Positions 24,757-34,066 of a DNA stretch of 64,000 nt are shown here, piece after piece. Both the position numbers and the translations under genes were made by a program. Below the pieces are notes generated by a model, which was not told the origin of the DNA, did no database searches, and worked only from the letters and a program-made list of their open reading frames with translations. The stretch covers positions 121,468-185,467 of the forward strand of contig JAWKLR010000009.1 of the NCBI GenBank assembly GCA_041392625.1. Reading direction: 5' to 3'. Position 1 is the first letter of the stretch, and every line of letters begins with the position of its first letter. This DNA comes from M3007 sp041392625. GTDB lineage: Bacteria; Bacteroidota; Bacteroidia; Chitinophagales; Saprospiraceae.

Positions 24757-26146
24757 TAGCACGCGTTGCATCCAGGATTTCCCGGCACTCCTTAAGATCA
24801 GGAGCCTGAGCATACACCCGCAAAACCGGCTCTGTACCTGACGGGCGAATCATCACCCACTTCTCATCTCCAAACTGGAATTTGAAGCCATCGAGGTCAT
24901 CCACATCCACCACTTTGTATTTTCCAAAGGAGGAATATGCCCGCTTTTTGCATGACTCAATAACCGCCATTTTCTGCTCATTGGTGATGTGCAGGTCATC
25001 CCGGTCGGAAGCAAAAGCTCCAACTTCATCATAGACTTCTTGCACCAGGCCTTTCATGGTTTTGCCGGTTACTGCCATGAACTCAAGTACCATCAAACCA
25101 ATCCAGATGCCGTCGCGCTCAGGAATGTGGCCTTTTACTGCCAAGCCACCCGATTCCTCACCACCGACCAGAACATCTTCTGTGGTCATGATTTCGGCAA
25201 TGTATTTGAATCCAATTTTGGTGATTTCATACGGCAAGCCAAATTGCTCGGCCATTTTCTTCATCTTGTCGGTAACAGAGAAGGTAAAGACCACCTTGCC
25301 ATTCATTTTCTTGTATTTATGCAAATACAACAACAGCATCAACAGCAAGTGGTGGCTATCCACAAAGTTCCCGTCTTCATCGTACATACCAATCCGGTCA
25401 GCATCGCCGTCGTTGGCCAAACCGGCAACAACATTGGGTTTCTTGCGAATGGTTTCACTCAACAAGCCCAGGTTGCGGTGGATAGGCTCCGGAGCCTGTC
25501 CATGCATTCCCGGGTTCCAGTCGCAATGCAAAAACAAAGAGCGTGGCAGCAACTTCTTAACGGCATTCTGACCGGCTCCGTACATGGCGTCGTATGCCAA
25601 CTTCATCCCGGAAGATTTGATGGCTTTCAGATCAAAATTCTTGCGGCAGTGGTTGATGTAGGCCCGTTCGAGGTCAGAATGTTTAACCAGACCTTTTGCT
25701 TCCAGTTCCTCCATCGTTGGCAGTGATGACAAGGAGCAAACATCCGGAATCAACGCCTCAACTTCAGCAATTTCAGCGGGAATCATCGGGCCGCCGTATG
25801 CTGCCTTCAGTTTAAACCCGTTGTAGCTGGGTGGGTTGTGGCTAGCCGTGATAACCACACCAATTTGTGCCTTGTGCTTTACAACACCGAATGACACCAT
25901 TGGAGTGGAAACGAAACTCGGCGCAACAAAAACCTTTATCCCGTAAGCACCCAACACACGAGCCGCGATTTCAGAAAACATGGCTCCACCAAAACGGCAG
26001 TCATATCCGATAACTGCACGCTTGAATTTATTTTGTTTCATAAAAAGCGCAGTCGCTTCGGAAACACGTTTTACATTTTCAATGGTGTAGTCATCAGCGA
26101 TGATCGCACGCCAACCGTCAGTGCCAAACTTAATGGGAGTAGCCAT
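24746..26146 (-). CDS. Phosphoglucomutase/phosphomannomutase
   Basis: 466 aa from the ATG at 26146 (MATPIKFGTDGWRAIIADDY); an in-frame Met 26 codons upstream precedes a non-homologous stretch. The four-domain alpha-D-phosphohexomutase fold is seen: phosphoserine loop TASHNPPSYNG with Ser102, metal loop DGDADR (domain 2), sugar loop GEESGG (domain 3), and phosphate-binding RPSGTEPVLRVYAQA (domain 4). Interconverts hexose 1- and 6-phosphates for glycogen, cell-wall or exopolysaccharide use. Convergent with gmhA, overlapping by 11 bases. Confidence 0.93.
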   Translation of the reverse strand: MATPIKFGTDGWRAIIADDYTIENVKRVSEATALFMKQNKFKRAVIGYDCRFGGAMFSEIAARVLGAYGIKVFVAPSFVSTPMVSFGVVKHKAQIGVVITASHNPPSYNGFKLKAAYGGPMIPAEIAEVEALIPDVCSLSSLPTMEELEAKGLVKHSDLERAYINHCRKNFDLKAIKSSGMKLAYDAMYGAGQNAVKKLLPRSLFLHCDWNPGMHGQAPEPIHRNLGLLSETIRKKPNVVAGLANDGDADRIGMYDEDGNFVDSHHLLLMLLLYLHKYKKMNGKVVFTFSVTDKMKKMAEQFGLPYEITKIGFKYIAEIMTTEDVLVGGEESGGLAVKGHIPERDGIWIGLMVLEFMAVTGKTMKGLVQEVYDEVGAFASDRDDLHITNEQKMAVIESCKKRAYSSFGKYKVVDVDDLDGFKFQFGDEKWVMIRPSGTEPVLRVYAQAPDLKECREILDATRATIL

Positions 26147-26221
26147 GGTATTTGATTCTTTTATTTTATCTGAAATGGAGCGCTTAGATACATTCAAAAA
26201 GCAGCTCTTTTGTTCTCTGTG

Positions 26222-26251
26222 CAAAAATATCAGATCAGGACCGTAATTTTG
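26222..26251. promoter_or_regulatory. Divergent promoter-like elements between mutase and pcm genes
   Basis: The 146-base divergent gap holds a plus-strand TAATTTTG (26244-26251) and a minus-strand TATTTTTG (complement of 26222-26229), each fitting the TAnnTTTG -7 element. No clear TTG lies at the right distance for either, so support is partial. Confidence 0.35.
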
Positions 26252-26292
26252 CCCCGCTCCTCGTGAATTTTTAAAAAAAGTATTTGAATTTA

Positions 26293-26940
26293 ATGGAAGA
26301 TAGCTACCGCCATAAAGGCCTCCGCAAACGACTGGTTCAGGAATTGAGCCAACGTGGGATCAGCGACGAAGCCGTCCTGGAAGCCATCTATTCCATTCCA
26401 AGACATTGGTTTCTTGACAAAGCGTTTGAGGAGCATGCCTACGAAGATAAGGCCTTTCCTATCGGGAATGAACAAACCATCTCACAGCCATTTACCGTTG
26501 CCTACCAATCCAGTCTGCTCTGCATTCGCCCGGGCGATCGCGTGTTGGAGATCGGCACCGGCTCCGGATACCAGGCGGCTGTGCTGAGCGTGCTGGGCGC
26601 CCGGGTCTACACCATCGAACGGCAGGAAGCACTGCATCAGGCAGCACGCAAACTCCTGGGAGCCATGGGTATGCCCCGCATCCGATGCTTTTTTGGCGAC
26701 GGCACCCAGGGGCTAAAAGATTTTGCGCCCTACGACAAAATCATTGTTACGGCAGGCGCTCCGGTAGTCCCGGAAGCCTTGCGCCAGCAACTCGTCGTTG
26801 GGGGCATCCTGGTTATTCCGGTTGGCGAAGAAGTACAAACCATGTACCGCATTCAGCGCATTTCCGAAACCAAATACAAAGAGGAAGTATTCGACACCTT
26901 TCGTTTTGTCCCGTTTTTAGATGGAGTGAATAAGAAATGA
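26293..26940 (+). CDS. pcm: Protein-L-isoaspartate O-methyltransferase
   Basis: 215 aa from the ATG at 26293 (a TTG three codons up is a weaker option). Class I SAM methyltransferase: AFPIGNEQTISQPFTVAYQ matches the PCMT isoaspartate-binding segment, VLEIGTGSGYQAAVLS is the SAM loop, and APYDKIIVTAGAPVVPEALR and GGILVIPVGEEVQTM complete the fold. It methylates damaged isoaspartyl residues to allow their repair. Divergent from the phosphohexomutase gene. Confidence 0.95.
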   Translation: MEDSYRHKGLRKRLVQELSQRGISDEAVLEAIYSIPRHWFLDKAFEEHAYEDKAFPIGNEQTISQPFTVAYQSSLLCIRPGDRVLEIGTGSGYQAAVLSVLGARVYTIERQEALHQAARKLLGAMGMPRIRCFFGDGTQGLKDFAPYDKIIVTAGAPVVPEALRQQLVVGGILVIPVGEEVQTMYRIQRISETKYKEEVFDTFRFVPFLDGVNKK

Positions 26941-26972
26941 TTGTGGGGGATATGAATAATCAGAAGAACATT

Positions 26973-28379
26973 CTAGTTTTTCACAACACGTTGAACGCCG
27001 ACACACCGACCATCTACTACCATTTTTACAAAATAAATACCAGCAGGAAGTGAACGTATATCAATGGGAGATATGTTCTCCAAATCGGTATCGACGTACA
27101 CCACTACTCCGTTCTGGTTCAGTACCTGTACCTTGATATTTTTGTCAACAGGTTTTGAATAGTCCAGAAAAAACAGTCCATTCCCTGGACTAGGGAAACA
27201 AGAAAAGTCTGCTTGACGGGAGCCACTTAAAATAACAGAAGTAGCATTATCATAGTAATAGTAAAACCGACCGTTGTCTATCCAGTTTAAGCCATCACCA
27301 TATTGGTATTTTGCAAAAACCTGATTGTTGTTATCATCATACTCAGATTCAACGGCATAATAGTTTACCCAAACTCCGCCTTCCCAATAGAAACTTGCAC
27401 CATATAACTGGTTATTCGAACTATCGTATTCATACTCGCTTTTCTCTTCATCTACCCAACTTCCGCCTACGCTTTTTTGTGATAACTCTGAAACCAAATA
27501 CCCATCTGTGTTGTAATCGAAATACAATCGACCAGAGTCCAACCAATTGCCATTTTCCTCATATTTTGATATTGAAAAAACCAGATTATCCTCTGCATCA
27601 TACTCATTTAGAGTTCTAGTAGTCTGTATCCATTCAGATCCGGTCCAATCCCAACGTATGGTTTCGACCTTTTGATTTTCAGAATTGAACACATATTCAT
27701 TTCGAACCATTTTCTGCCAATACTGATCTGCTGTATTCCACTTTTGGAACTCAACTAATGTCAAATTAGAGTTTCCATCATAGGATAAGAAGACTTTATT
27801 CAAATTATCCCAAGACCCTGCATTCCATTTGAAGGAAGTCTTCTTCGCTAGGTTTTGAAATGCATCGTACTCCATTGAATCACTCAGCGAGTACACCCAC
27901 TCGCCATTATTCCATACCTGCCCAAAACGAAATACGACATTACCCATGCCATCATAATGGTTTTCTCCTCTGCTATTATTTTCCCAATCGGTTCCAGTGC
28001 TATAATAAATAGTTTGTGTAAGCCATTGACCATCTGGTGTATACTCATGAACATATTTTCTATGGTCTAGCCATGTTCCATTGTTATTCCGCAAGTGGAT
28101 TTTTTCCACTAAAAGTTCATTTGGGTCATAGTGATATTCTATTGAGTCCCAGTTTAGCCAGGATACACCATCCCAATAGTCACTCCGTTCCGCTAGCAGC
28201 AAATCAGAACTATTCTGAGTTAATAGTTCAACTGGTTGCTGAATAACATTGCCTAATGTGGAGGAAGGTTGTCCTTTAGGAAGGACGCTCAATTCAGATT
28301 GAGCCTTTAGAAGGAATGGAATGGAACAAAGTACGAATAAGTAGCTAATTCTAATTCTGCTGGTTTCATATTGAGGCAT
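26973..28379 (-). CDS. T9SS-exported protein with YD-like repeats
   Basis: 468 aa. Signal peptide (residues 1-26, YLFVLCSIPFLLKAQ), then about a dozen copies of a 30-residue unit with a core like EYDxxNNQVFxxxY or DYNTDGYLV and a W-[IVL]-N motif (about residues 60-390). The C-terminus (about 391-468) is a T9SS type A sorting domain: PSPGNGLFFLDYSKPVDK, IKVQVLNQNGVVVY, SPIDIRSLPAGIYFVKMV. The repeats resemble YD/RHS-like or DUF3836-like cell-surface repeats; the ligand is unknown. Presumably secreted or anchored on the cell surface. Confidence 0.85.
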   Translation of the reverse strand: MPQYETSRIRISYLFVLCSIPFLLKAQSELSVLPKGQPSSTLGNVIQQPVELLTQNSSDLLLAERSDYWDGVSWLNWDSIEYHYDPNELLVEKIHLRNNNGTWLDHRKYVHEYTPDGQWLTQTIYYSTGTDWENNSRGENHYDGMGNVVFRFGQVWNNGEWVYSLSDSMEYDAFQNLAKKTSFKWNAGSWDNLNKVFLSYDGNSNLTLVEFQKWNTADQYWQKMVRNEYVFNSENQKVETIRWDWTGSEWIQTTRTLNEYDAEDNLVFSISKYEENGNWLDSGRLYFDYNTDGYLVSELSQKSVGGSWVDEEKSEYEYDSSNNQLYGASFYWEGGVWVNYYAVESEYDDNNNQVFAKYQYGDGLNWIDNGRFYYYYDNATSVILSGSRQADFSCFPSPGNGLFFLDYSKPVDKNIKVQVLNQNGVVVYVDTDLENISPIDIRSLPAGIYFVKMVVDGRCVGVQRVVKN

Positions 28380-28532
28380 TTAAGTGAATGATATTAAAAT
28401 CTAATATAACACTCTTTTTTGACCCCAACAAATTTCGGCACTAGGAAAAGAACATGCGCTTCGAAAATACCTAATATTAATTATACGAAACACAATGGAA
28501 TATCCAATTGCAGATGCCTGAGTTAAATCCCA

Positions 28533-28841
28533 TCAATCATCATCCCGCGACATATTCACCAGGGTTTCCAAGGCATCTAAATGGGCCTTAAATGCCGTTT
28601 TACCTTCTTCGGTAGCAGCGTAGGTGGTTCGCGGTTTTCGACCTACAAATTCTTTTCGCACAGTGATGTAGGCATTGCCTTCCAATGCCTTTAGGTGGCT
28701 GGCCAGGTTGCCATCCGTCAGGTTCATGATTTCTTTGAGCGTCACGTATTCCACCCAGTCATTCACCACCAATACCGACATAATCCCCAAACGATTGCGG
28801 TTGTCAAATGCCGGATTCAATTGTGTGATAAGGTCTTTCAT
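28533..28841 (-). CDS. Winged-helix transcriptional regulator
   Basis: 102 aa from the ATG at 28841 (MKDLITQLNPAFDNRNRLGI). The frame is open further upstream, but there it runs into membrane-protein code. Winged-helix segments seen: GIMSVLVVNDWVEYVTLKEI, MNLTDGNLASHLKALEGN (recognition helix) and the wing YITVRKEFVGRKPRTTYAAT, followed by a C-terminal helix. This is the one-domain type that pairs with a membrane partner in Bacteroidota. The preceding gene on this strand is such a membrane protein. Confidence 0.85.
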   Translation of the reverse strand: MKDLITQLNPAFDNRNRLGIMSVLVVNDWVEYVTLKEIMNLTDGNLASHLKALEGNAYITVRKEFVGRKPRTTYAATEEGKTAFKAHLDALETLVNMSRDDD

Positions 28842-29505
28842 AGTTCCTATGCGCGCTCCCGGTCGTACCGATAGTACATTACAGTTCCGTAAACAATGCA
28901 TCAGGCCAAAGCCAATGGCCCAAAGTTCCAATCCATATCCAACAAAGAAAACACCAATAAGTCCAAGAACAATTTCAGTGATGCCCAGGTAATAAATATC
29001 CCGAATGTATGGTTCGACCCATTGATCAATGCCAGGCCGTAAAACAACAGGGTTGCCGGGGCTACCAGTGCAATCAAATTCCAGTATAACAAACCAAGGC
29101 AAAAAGAGCCCTCCGGCAACCAAAGGAACTGCCAGGCCCAAAGCAACCTGCGAGTCGTATGATCCCATACTTTTTGCCCCCTCGCCTGTGCCTTTCTGCG
29201 TGTAAAAAAAGTCCGCCCAAGATGGCAGCAACCAATACAATAATTCCAATTACAACCAGGGACATCCGGTAATCTGCCACTTTATCCCCACTTCCAAACG
29301 CTCTTCCTGCCAGACTCATCCGGATAATTGATGCCAGATCCCAATAAAATAAACCACACCCGCTCCAGCAAGGCACAACAGCCCGCCCAAATTCCGGACA
29401 AGCCACTCAAACTGATAAACCGGCTGCTCCGCTCCATCATGGTCCGGATGTCTGCCAGTTGCGCCAAATGTTTTTCCTTTTCGTTCATATTTAGTAATTG
29501 AAAAG
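28842..29505 (-). pseudogene. Integral membrane protein partner of the winged-helix regulator, frame-disrupted
   Basis: Reading right to left from MNEKEKHLAQLADIRTMMER (29505), homologous membrane segments follow one another in different frames: SLSGLSGIWAG, then LVVIGIIVLVAAILGGLFLH, then VALGLAVPLVAGGLF, then APATLLFYGLALINGS, then YLGITEIVLGLIGVFFVGYG and finally IVYGTVMYYRYDRE just before the regulator. About five frame changes in 660 bases. All parts expected of a full-length protein (about 215 aa, four or more transmembrane helices) are present. Likely the sensor or partner of the following regulator; indel errors or decay are both possible. Confidence 0.65.
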
Positions 29506-29559
29506 CACTTTGAGTTCCAAAGCTATGGTTTTTTTCCAACTTAGCTGGACTTTAGCAAA

Positions 29560-31018
29560 ATGAAAACGAAATTTTTACTTCCCATTCTGGTGATCGTGGC
29601 TTCCTGCGGGCAGGAGCCACCTACAACAACAACCAGCACCACCACTGCCAATCAACTTGCCCCAAGCCCGGTTGTTCCCAACGGAACCTACCTCGCAGGA
29701 ATCTACGCCACCTCTGAGGCTGAGGGCATCCAATTGAAAACCTGTTTGATGCCAGCCCGCAGACTACCTGGAAAACCAAAACAGGCGCCGGGCCAGACGA
29801 AGGTATCATGCTGTACTTCAACCCCGAGGACTCCCTCGATCTGGCAACCCTGGTTGTGAATCCACTCCCAAATACTTTTCAGGTCAAGGATGCCAAAATC
29901 CAACTGTATATCAACGGACAACCCGCAGCCGAAGGAAAACCCGGTGACCGGCTTAGCCTGCTGGATGAAAAAGGAAAACAAGTATCCAATCCATCTACAT
30001 TCGGTTTGCTCAAACGGGAAAAGAGTTTCAGGAACAAACCGCTCTGGAAAACTCCGACCTCACCCAAACTAAATTCCCACCAAACGGTTTCATCGGACTA
30101 CAGGAATTAACCCTTCTTGACAGCAACGGAGAACCTCTTCCAGTTCTGGCGCCCGAAAAACGCCCGGGCACAGTGGTTGCATCTTCCACCCTGGAACCAG
30201 CATCCGCCTACGATGCCAGCAAATTATTCGATGCTCGAAAAGAATTTGCCTGGGTGGAAGGCAACCCCGACACCGACGGAACCGGAGAATGGCTCCGCTT
30301 CTCCTTCGACCAGGAAGTTAACATCACAGGCTTCAAAATCCGAAACGGGTACCAGCGTTCCGAACAACACCGAACAGCCAATGCCCGAGCAAAAAACATC
30401 CGGTTTGGAGCCCGAAACGATGCAAGCCAGGATTTTAAATTAGCTGATACCGGCGAAGCACAAGAATTTAAACTCGGAATCCCCGCAAAAGGAAAGCAGT
30501 TTGAACTGCATATTCTGTCGGTTTATCCAGGACACAGCTACCGGGATCTGGCCATCAGCGATCTCCTGTTCTTTGATGGCAAACAGGCTTTTTCGCTGGC
30601 AAGCATCCGCCCGCAACAACAACAAAAAGCACTGGTCGAAAAAACCAACAACTCCCCACTCAAGTCGCTCCTCGACCGCCGGGTCTTCAATGAACTGGCT
30701 GATGGAGACATGGAACTCCAACAATCCCTCATTCTACGGAGCGACGGGACATTTGTTCTGTACAGCGAGAGCATCTCCGACTACGAACAAAATCAAAACC
30801 AAATCCTGGCCGATGGCAACTGGGAATTGCTGGACTCCGGACCAGATGCCGCACAGATAAAGGTTTTTGGGAAATGGTACGATTTCAGCAAAGTATCCAG
30901 TTACTACCAGGGCACGGAAAGCAGTGAAATCACCAAAATCTTCAAGGATGTCCTGACCATCAACAAGGAAGGAACCATTGAGGGAACCCGATTTATTGAG
31001 CGGTTTTACAGCAAATAA
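29560..31018 (+). pseudogene. Lipoprotein with NADase-type glycan-binding (F5/8-like) domain, two single-base deletions
   Basis: One gene in three frames. It starts at 29560 with a lipoprotein signal (LLPILVIVASCGQ, lipobox Cys near residue 16) and a Thr-rich linker. The frame breaks near 29738 (CAATTG-AAAAC, where an extra G restores NLFDASPQTTWK) and near 30000 (TTC-GG, where an extra C restores TFRFAQTGKEF). The long third piece (to 31018) has VVASSTLEPASAYDASKLFD, then AWVEGNPDTDGTGEWL, FSFDQEVNITGFKIRNGYQ and LAISDLLFF, a discoidin-like NADase-type glycan-binding domain. The remaining C-terminal region (about residues 340-485) is unassigned. The polytopic gene follows by 2 bases. Confidence 0.7.
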
Positions 31019-31020
31019 AA

Positions 31021-32472
31021 ATGGGCACACCCCAAAACCGGTACTTTATCCCGTTTTTTATCCTGCTTGGCCTGGCCGCCGGGGTTTGGCGGTATTGGGC
31101 CTTGCAGCAGACAACATATGGAAATGGATGGGACAGTTACTTCTACCTGGTCCAACTAAAATCCCTGTTTGAAACCGGCCAAATGCACTCCCCGGAGTGG
31201 TCCATATTTTACCCCTGGCAAGCATTTTTTATTCTGCTCGCAGGTGGCAATTACATCCTGGGATACAAAATAGGTGCAGCGGCCCTGGCAGCCTTATTTA
31301 CACTTGTTGCTGGTTATTTTATCCATTCCCGGACGAAGCACCCGGGCCTGACTCTGCTTGTAATGAGTTGGTTTGTTTTCAGTCCGCACCTCAGCTATTT
31401 TACAGCGCAATACCCGAAAAACCTGTTGGGCGTTATCCTCTTTATTGGGGTTTTGAGCACCCTGGGAAGGTCTTTCTACTGGACTATATTCGCCTTAGTC
31501 ATTACCTTTTTTAGTCACCGGATGGGCTTTGCCCTGGCAGTCATCACCAGCCTGCTCTATTGGTTTTTTGAATACAAAAAAGTCTGGTTTCACTCCCTGA
31601 AGGCCAATAAATACTGGATCCTGGGTATCATTGGGCTTCTTGCCGTGCTTATGGCTGTTATCCCGGGCATTCTCAACTGGACGGATCTGGGCCGATTTAA
31701 CGAGTTCCTCTCTCCCCTACCCCAGTTTGCTCCATGGTCATTTTTTACTTCGTTTAGCAGCCAGCGCATTTCTGTTTTTTGGCTTATTGAATTGGTTTGT
31801 GCATGTTTATTTCTGGTTTATTTTTGGGCAAGGCCAACCAGATCAGCCCTTTTGTCAGCCCTTGCGACCACCTGTATTCTGCTCTTGTTTCCGTTCCTTG
31901 AATGGTCGTTTACAGGGATGGCGTACCGTTTTTTTATGGTCTTTGTTTTGCTTGCTCCGCTACTTCTTGCAGCATGGCCAATTCCCATGCTTTGGGTTCC
32001 AACGCTTGCTTTACTTCTGGCTTCAAGTTGGAGTTGGAAAAGTTATAATCCCGGCTTGCACGACCCCGACTACCGACTTTTTGATCATTGCAGTCAAAAA
32101 GCAGCCAGCATACTGCAAAATCAAAATCCGTCTCCGGAACTACTGATTGCTCCCAATGCACTAGCTGCGTTCTATACGTTTTCACAAAAAACGGATGCCA
32201 TGCCCTGGATACCGGAATATCCGATTGCAGAGGATAAATTATGGCGCATTGCAGGTAGTGTGTGGAGAAAAGAGGTAGCCTACTTTGCGCAGGACAGTCA
32301 GGTGTATCAACTTCCTGGCAGGTATGTTTTGCTTCGCGAAAAATCCTGGCAAAATGCGATCCAACATGCACGTTCTACACAGGATTCTGCGTTTCTAAAC
32401 CAGGCCCTCAATTGGCCCAACCCCAGTCAGAAACGACCAGCGTTTTTACTCAATAAGAAAAAACGCCAGTAG
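31021..32472 (+). CDS. Polytopic membrane protein, unassigned (GT-C-like architecture)
   Basis: 483 aa, about ten hydrophobic segments from residue 8 to about 345, then a soluble C-terminal region (about 350-483). Early short loops hold NGWDSYFYLVQLKSL and PEWSIFYPWQAFF, similar in style to GT-C membrane glycosyltransferases, but no confident Asp-rich catalytic motif was found. Starts 2 bases after the preceding lipoprotein gene and is in the same operon. Its TAG stop falls inside a repeated palindrome. Function unknown. Confidence 0.65.
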   Translation: MGTPQNRYFIPFFILLGLAAGVWRYWALQQTTYGNGWDSYFYLVQLKSLFETGQMHSPEWSIFYPWQAFFILLAGGNYILGYKIGAAALAALFTLVAGYFIHSRTKHPGLTLLVMSWFVFSPHLSYFTAQYPKNLLGVILFIGVLSTLGRSFYWTIFALVITFFSHRMGFALAVITSLLYWFFEYKKVWFHSLKANKYWILGIIGLLAVLMAVIPGILNWTDLGRFNEFLSPLPQFAPWSFFTSFSSQRISVFWLIELVCACLFLVYFWARPTRSALLSALATTCILLLFPFLEWSFTGMAYRFFMVFVLLAPLLLAAWPIPMLWVPTLALLLASSWSWKSYNPGLHDPDYRLFDHCSQKAASILQNQNPSPELLIAPNALAAFYTFSQKTDAMPWIPEYPIAEDKLWRIAGSVWRKEVAYFAQDSQVYQLPGRYVLLREKSWQNAIQHARSTQDSAFLNQALNWPNPSQKRPAFLLNKKKRQ

Positions 32473-32605
32473 AGACGCGATGCCTCGCGTCTACCCGTCA
32501 TTTTACCCAAAAAGAATGTCCTAAAATGGAACAGATCAAGGTTTGTAAATCCAGGGATGCTGGTTTGTAATTGTTTGGGGTAGACGCGAGGCATCGCGTC
32601 TCTAC
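32469..32605. repeat. Palindromic REP-like element, two 28-base inverted arms
   Basis: Arms 32469-32496 and 32578-32605 are perfect inverted copies, and each arm is itself a hairpin (AGACGCGA / TCGCGTCT, loop TGCC). The 81 bases between arms are unremarkable. GTAGAGACGCGA-type palindromes are dispersed repeats in several Bacteroidota and cyanobacteria, from memory. It occupies the gap between two co-directional genes and overlaps the stop codon of the first. Confidence 0.7.
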
Positions 32606-32656
32606 GGGAATGCAAAATCCCGGACAAACGTTTAACTTAGCGCAAAATTCGAATCA

Positions 32657-34015
32657 TTGAACTTTCCTCTTTTCATAGCCCGCAGGTATTTGTTTTCGCG
32701 CAAGCCGGATAATCTCTGGAAGAACTTTCTGGCACTGCTCGTTCTGGCCTTGCCTATAGTTGCCTTTTTTCTTGTGGGTTGGAGCGGGTTGGTCATCCTG
32801 GGCCTTGCCACGCCGTTTGCTTTTCGGTATTTGTTTAAAAACCGATCAGTGAACGCCATCAACATCATCACCGGCATTTCAGTTGGAGGCATCTCCATTG
32901 GTACCGCGGCACTGATTCTGGTTCTGTCTGTTTTCAATGGATTTGAAGACCTGCTTGCTGGCCTTTTTGGTTATTTCCACCCGCAAATTATGGCTACACC
33001 AGCCAAAGGAAAAACCTTCGAACTGGACAGCACGCTCCGTGCAGACCTGTACCAACTTCCCGAGGTAGCCTACCTCAGCGAGACCCTGGAAGAAATCGCA
33101 TTTTTTGAATACGAAAAGGTGCAGACCTTTGGCATTGTAAAAGGTGTAGATAGCAACTATGTCTACATCAACGGAATTGACACCACCCTGCGGGAAGGCA
33201 GCTACAAACTCTTTGATGGCGATTTGAACTACACCGTCCTGGGAGCCGGAATTCGAAACAAACTGGGAGTCAACGTCGAAAACCCACTGGCCTCGCTCAG
33301 CATCTATATGCCGATTGAAAACAAGGGACTCATGAACAAACCCTTTAAAGTTCGCTATGCCTACCCCGCCGGAACCTTTGCCATTCAGCAGGATTTTGAC
33401 AACCAATACATCCTTACCGACCTCACATTTGCCCGCGAGCTGCTGGGCGCTGCTCCCAACGAAGTATCCGCACTCGAGTTTAAACTCAAACCCGGTGCGA
33501 GCCTAAGCCAGGCAAAAGAAAAAATTCAGGGTTTGCTTGGAACCGATTTTGTACTCAAAGACCGATACGAGCAAAACGAAGCATTTTTTAAAGTTATGCA
33601 ACTTGAAAAATGGATGGGATTTGCCATCACCAGCCTGATGCTGGCACTTATGGCATTCAACATGATCGGGGCACTCTGGATGATTGTTCTCGACAAGCAA
33701 AAAGACATTTCTACCTTGAAAAGCCTGGGCGCAGAAGACAAAACAATCCGACAAATCTTCCTGCTTGAAGGCAGCCTGCTGACCTTTCTTGGCCTGTTGA
33801 TCGGGATGGTTTTGGCCATTATTTTATACGCCATTCAGAAAACCTTTGGCATCATAACCATTCCTCAGGGGTTCCTAGTGGAAAGTTACCCAATATCCAT
33901 GCGGGCGCTTGATTTTATCCCAGTCATACTTGTCGTTCTGGGCATTGGAGCCCTTGCATCGCTGGCACCTGCTGCACGGGCTGTCCGCGTTCCTGCCTTT
34001 ATGAAAGAAGAGTAA
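32657..34015 (+). CDS. LolC/E-type ABC transporter permease with N-terminal insertion
   Basis: 452 aa, TTG start. The FtsX/LolCE pattern is clear: INIITGISVGGISIGTAALI (TM1, about 70-95), a large periplasmic MacB-like domain (about 100-315), then three C-terminal transmembrane segments with LGAEDKTIRQIFLLEGSLLT, the coupling-loop signature. Residues about 16-62, just before TM1, form an extra hydrophobic hairpin (ALLVLALPIVAFFLVGWSG, LVILGLATPFAFRYLF). Most relatives run from IARRYLFS directly into the TM1 segment. Likely transports lipoproteins out of the inner membrane. Confidence 0.87.
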   Translation: MNFPLFIARRYLFSRKPDNLWKNFLALLVLALPIVAFFLVGWSGLVILGLATPFAFRYLFKNRSVNAINIITGISVGGISIGTAALILVLSVFNGFEDLLAGLFGYFHPQIMATPAKGKTFELDSTLRADLYQLPEVAYLSETLEEIAFFEYEKVQTFGIVKGVDSNYVYINGIDTTLREGSYKLFDGDLNYTVLGAGIRNKLGVNVENPLASLSIYMPIENKGLMNKPFKVRYAYPAGTFAIQQDFDNQYILTDLTFARELLGAAPNEVSALEFKLKPGASLSQAKEKIQGLLGTDFVLKDRYEQNEAFFKVMQLEKWMGFAITSLMLALMAFNMIGALWMIVLDKQKDISTLKSLGAEDKTIRQIFLLEGSLLTFLGLLIGMVLAIILYAIQKTFGIITIPQGFLVESYPISMRALDFIPVILVVLGIGALASLAPAARAVRVPAFMKEE

Positions 34016-34066
34016 CACCCACAAACAGGATGTTACTCTTCCAATAATAGTAGCAGTTATAGGTTA

